Origin: JANXVV01 sp038230975 | GTDB taxonomy: Bacteria > Planctomycetota > Phycisphaerae > Tepidisphaerales > Tepidisphaeraceae | DNA length: 6,797 nt | Direction: 5' to 3' | Assembly: GCA_038230975.1 (NCBI GenBank) | Contig: JBBRMF010000279.1 | Location: forward strand, 1-6,797 | Part shown: positions 4,434 to 6,797 of the stretch, piece after piece | Layout: the number at the start of each line of letters is the position of its first letter | Position numbering within the stretch: the stretch's first letter is position 1 | The notes under the pieces: model-generated | Databases searched by the model: none | The model's input: the letters and a program-made list of their open reading frames with translations, nothing else | Told to the model about the DNA's origin: nothing | Translations under genes and position numbers: made by a program

Positions 4434-6797
4434 TTACGCACCTGAAGATGAGCTTGTTGAACTGCTGTTGGATTTATTGGCTGTCGGGCTTACGGAGGTG
4501 ATCGTACCCAGGGAACCCAGTGCGGCCTGTTGAGATTGAAGGCCGGCCAGAATGCTTTCCATGCTTGCGAATTGCTTGGTCAGTCGTGCCTTTTTGGCCG
4601 TGAGCTGGTCATTAAGCTGTGTGATTCGGTCCTGGAAGGTCTGGTTTTGACCGTCGATGGCTTTGGTCTCGATCGGAATGACACCGCTCACCGGATCCGT
4701 CAGTTTGTTGATCGTCTTGCTAATCAATGTACCGAGGCCGGTCGTTGCCTGCGTGAAAAGGTTCTGCACGGCATTTGGATCGGTCCCGAAGGCCGCCGTG
4801 AATTTAGTGGCGTCAAATTTCAGCTGTGCCCCGTCGGTAATTCCGACTCCGACATCCCCCAGGATTTTGTATCGACCCGCGTTTTTCACGACTGAGTTAT
4901 ACAAATCATAAAGATTGGACTGAATCGATTGGATCGTGTTTTCACCGAGCAGCAATCCGGGTTTTTTGGTTTTAGTGTCGAAGGTGGTCAGCGTGTTAAT
5001 CTGCGTGATCACCGCGTTGAACCCGTCCGTGAAGCTTTTCAATTGCGTGCTGATGGCGGCTGGATCTTTGCTGATGCTCAGGGTGACTGGATTTGCGCTG
5101 GCATTGTTCAGGTCGATCGTCACGCCTTTGATGACATTCGTGATCTGATTGCTGCTGGAAGTGACAAGCAGCGGTTGAGCTGCGTGCTGTCCGCCGATGA
5201 ACAGGGCGGCATCCTGGGCTTCGACCAAATTGTGCGCGGCCAAACCGGTCGCGCCGGCATCGAAGATAAATCGGCCATCGCGGCCCGTGTTTTTGGCGTT
5301 CAGTGACAGGCGATAGGGGGTCGCGCCCGATCCATCATTCAGGATATTAGCGGTGACGCCGAAACCCAGATCGTTGATTTTCGTTTGAACCGTCGAAAGC
5401 GTGTCGTTGGCATCGACAGTGACGGTTTTCTCGAACGCACCGTCAATCGTCAGGTTAGTGGCTGTCCCCACGAGGTTCAGGTCTGAAGCGGGGGTGCCGC
5501 TGGTGTTCTCAACTTTCAGTTTTGCACCACCGCCGCCGGTGTCGGTGAGGAGGATGCCATTTCCGTTGGCGTTAATGGATGCGGTCACGCCAATATTTCG
5601 CGAATTGATCGTCTTTAAGACATCGCCGACCGTCACATAATTGCCGGTGGAAAGATCAATTTCAGATTGCGAGCCCGTGGAACCGGTGATGCGGAACTTT
5701 CCGGGCGCGACGCCTTTCCCACCGTTGAAATCCGCCAGCAGCGTGTTGGCGGTCACGTACTGACGGTGTAGGTTCGCACCGTTGACGGTCGTCACGGTTG
5801 CGTCGTACTCACCCTTCAGCCCCAGTGCGGCGGCGCTCGTCGATGCTACATCAAAAACTTTCAGCGGACCCGCGCCGCCCGTCGTATCGATAAGCTGAAG
5901 CCCATTGCCGGAACTGTTGAGCGAAGCTTTGATCCCGACGCCTGATTGATTGAACGTATTGATAAGGTCCTGCACGCTGGTGGCACCCGAGAGATCGACC
6001 GTCGCTGTCGCGCCGGAGCGATCGACGATGCCAATGCTGCCGAGCGGAATTCCTGAACCCCCATTGAGCGACGAAATGAGTGTGCTGTTCAATGAAGCGA
6101 TCAGCGGGCTGCCGGAAATGGTTCCTGCGATCCCGGTCCCGGCAATCCCAAGGTCAGAAGCGGCGTTTGATCCACTTAGGGCAGCTACGCCGAAAGATCC
6201 TCCGCCGCCGGTGGTGTCGGTCAGGCGGATCCCGCTTCCATCGGGCCGTACGGCGGCAACCACTTTTCCGGCGGTTACCTTGTTGATTGCGTCAAGCACC
6301 TGCCCGATCGTCTTGGCGGTGGCCAGGTTGATATCGAACGTTGAACCGTCACCGGCCTGAATGCGGAAGTCATCACCCGCGGATGCCGTGCGGACGCCGC
6401 GCCCGTCGTTGATTTGGGCGAGCGCCGTGGCGCGGCCGATGGTGTTGAAGCTGGTGCCGGTCAGGCTGTTTGCCGCGACACTTCCGACGATTCCTAAATC
6501 GGCTGCCGTATGACCGCTGCCCAAATCCTGAACAATCAGATTCGGCGGGGTGGGTTGTCCAAGGGCAGGGGGAGTGTTGGATTGCCCTGTGAGATCGGTC
6601 AGCACCAGCCCGTTTTTGCCAACGGTCGCCTTGACGCTGATATCGAGCGAAGTGTTGATATCGCGCACGACGTCATCGAGCGTGATGGCAGATGAGATAT
6701 CAATCGCCGCGGTTTTGCCGCTGCGATCCGTAATTCGGAACACACCCCGCCCGACACCGGCACCCCCGTTGAGCGTGGCAAGGGTTGTTTGACTGGA
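4434..6797 (-). CDS. fliD: Flagellar filament capping protein FliD (hook-associated protein 2), N-terminus outside window
   Basis: FliD forms the cap at the tip of the flagellar filament and guides flagellin assembly outside the cell. The frame is open to the window edge, so the start, and the N-terminal coiled-coil region with it, are missing; 787 residues are present. Residues 6-466 (first in-window residue = 1) are four tandem units of 113-120 residues, and 467-520 is a fifth, shorter hook IN-type segment. The FliD C-terminal domain follows (about 528-763): FIGGQ, SNQITNVIKGVTIDL, FTDGFNAVITQINTL, LLLGENTIQSIQSNL, DVGVGIT, and a final coiled-coil-like stretch around ITQLNDQLTAKKARL and FASMESILAGLQSQQAAL. 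A Ser/Thr/Asn-rich tail of about 20 residues ends the protein. The whole protein is far larger than the usual 450-500 residues. fliS follows directly. Confidence 0.93.
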   Translation of the reverse strand, partial: SSQTTLATLNGGAGVGRGVFRITDRSGKTAAIDISSAITLDDVVRDINTSLDISVKATVGKNGLVLTDLTGQSNTPPALGQPTPPNLIVQDLGSGHTAADLGIVGSVAANSLTGTSFNTIGRATALAQINDGRGVRTASAGDDFRIQAGDGSTFDINLATAKTIGQVLDAINKVTAGKVVAAVRPDGSGIRLTDTTGGGGSFGVAALSGSNAASDLGIAGTGIAGTISGSPLIASLNSTLISSLNGGSGIPLGSIGIVDRSGATATVDLSGATSVQDLINTFNQSGVGIKASLNSSGNGLQLIDTTGGAGPLKVFDVASTSAAALGLKGEYDATVTTVNGANLHRQYVTANTLLADFNGGKGVAPGKFRITGSTGSQSEIDLSTGNYVTVGDVLKTINSRNIGVTASINANGNGILLTDTGGGGAKLKVENTSGTPASDLNLVGTATNLTIDGAFEKTVTVDANDTLSTVQTKINDLGFGVTANILNDGSGATPYRLSLNAKNTGRDGRFIFDAGATGLAAHNLVEAQDAALFIGGQHAAQPLLVTSSSNQITNVIKGVTIDLNNASANPVTLSISKDPAAISTQLKSFTDGFNAVITQINTLTTFDTKTKKPGLLLGENTIQSIQSNLYDLYNSVVKNAGRYKILGDVGVGITDGAQLKFDATKFTAAFGTDPNAVQNLFTQATTGLGTLISKTINKLTDPVSGVIPIETKAIDGQNQTFQDRITQLNDQLTAKKARLTKQFASMESILAGLQSQQAALGSLGTITSVSPTANKSNSSSTSSSSGA
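5238..6782 (-). repeat. Tandem hook IN-type protein repeats within FliD
   Basis: Units are at about 6423-6782, 6078-6422, 5739-6077 and 5400-5738, with a shorter, diverged fifth at 5238-5399. A shared pattern runs: a leucine-rich start then NGGxGV, FRITDRSG or similar, IDLS, a DVL..IN helix, GVxASxNxxGNG, LTDTTGGGG, and a closing DLGI/LGL segment. For example, LADFNGGKGV (unit 4) matches ISSLNGGSGI (unit 3), LAQINDGRGV (unit 2) and LATLNGGAGV (unit 1). Similarity is clear in protein but only patchy in DNA, so the duplications look old. Similar units may continue beyond the window edge. Confidence 0.85.

Noticed and set aside
5950..6360. Open frame of 136 codons on the plus strand opposite fliD
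   Set aside because: The Pro/Ser/Val-rich product is what the complement of Gly/Thr/Asp-rich repeat codons yields, and the opposite strand is clearly coding.

Overview
All the convincing genes in this window lie on the minus strand, so it is described from the high-coordinate end towards position 1. The gene content is bacterial and chromosomal. A planctomycete-like bacterium is my best guess. The reasons are the tpiA-secG-yicC-kinase order, a very large FliD built from repeats, and AT-rich GAAATC-type palindromes between genes in an otherwise moderately GC-rich sequence. That assignment is inference from memory, not a database result.

Flagellar part (about 3847-6797): the 3' part of fliD (filament cap), cut by the window edge, is followed by fliS (flagellin export chaperone). 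The FliD fragment is already 787 residues long, against roughly 450-500 for a typical whole FliD. The excess is four tandem units of about 115 residues (hook IN-type motif) ahead of the normal C-terminal domain. The 122-nt gap between fliD and fliS holds a set of alternating complementary arms just upstream of the fliS ribosome binding site.

Metabolic and housekeeping part (1-3728): a 244-nt gap with a candidate promoter leads into a class I-beta DAHP synthase (first step of aromatic amino acid synthesis) with an N-terminal regulatory domain. It appears to start at TTG behind a strong Shine-Dalgarno sequence. Then come tpiA (glycolysis), secG (Sec translocon), yicC (endoribonuclease family) and the first 42 codons of a P-loop kinase, probably guanylate kinase (gmk). 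tpiA, secG and yicC are closely spaced and probably co-transcribed. Their functions are unrelated, so this is a housekeeping cluster and not a pathway.

The most interesting unexplained structure is a pair of related palindromic elements at 132-280 and 2413-2549. They share a 36-nt block with 33 identities. Each begins, in the direction of transcription, exactly at the stop codon of the upstream gene (yicC and the DAHP synthase gene). One of them also supplies the whole leader of the kinase gene. I found no CRISPR array, tRNA, rRNA, transposase or phage gene, and no clearly new multi-gene system.
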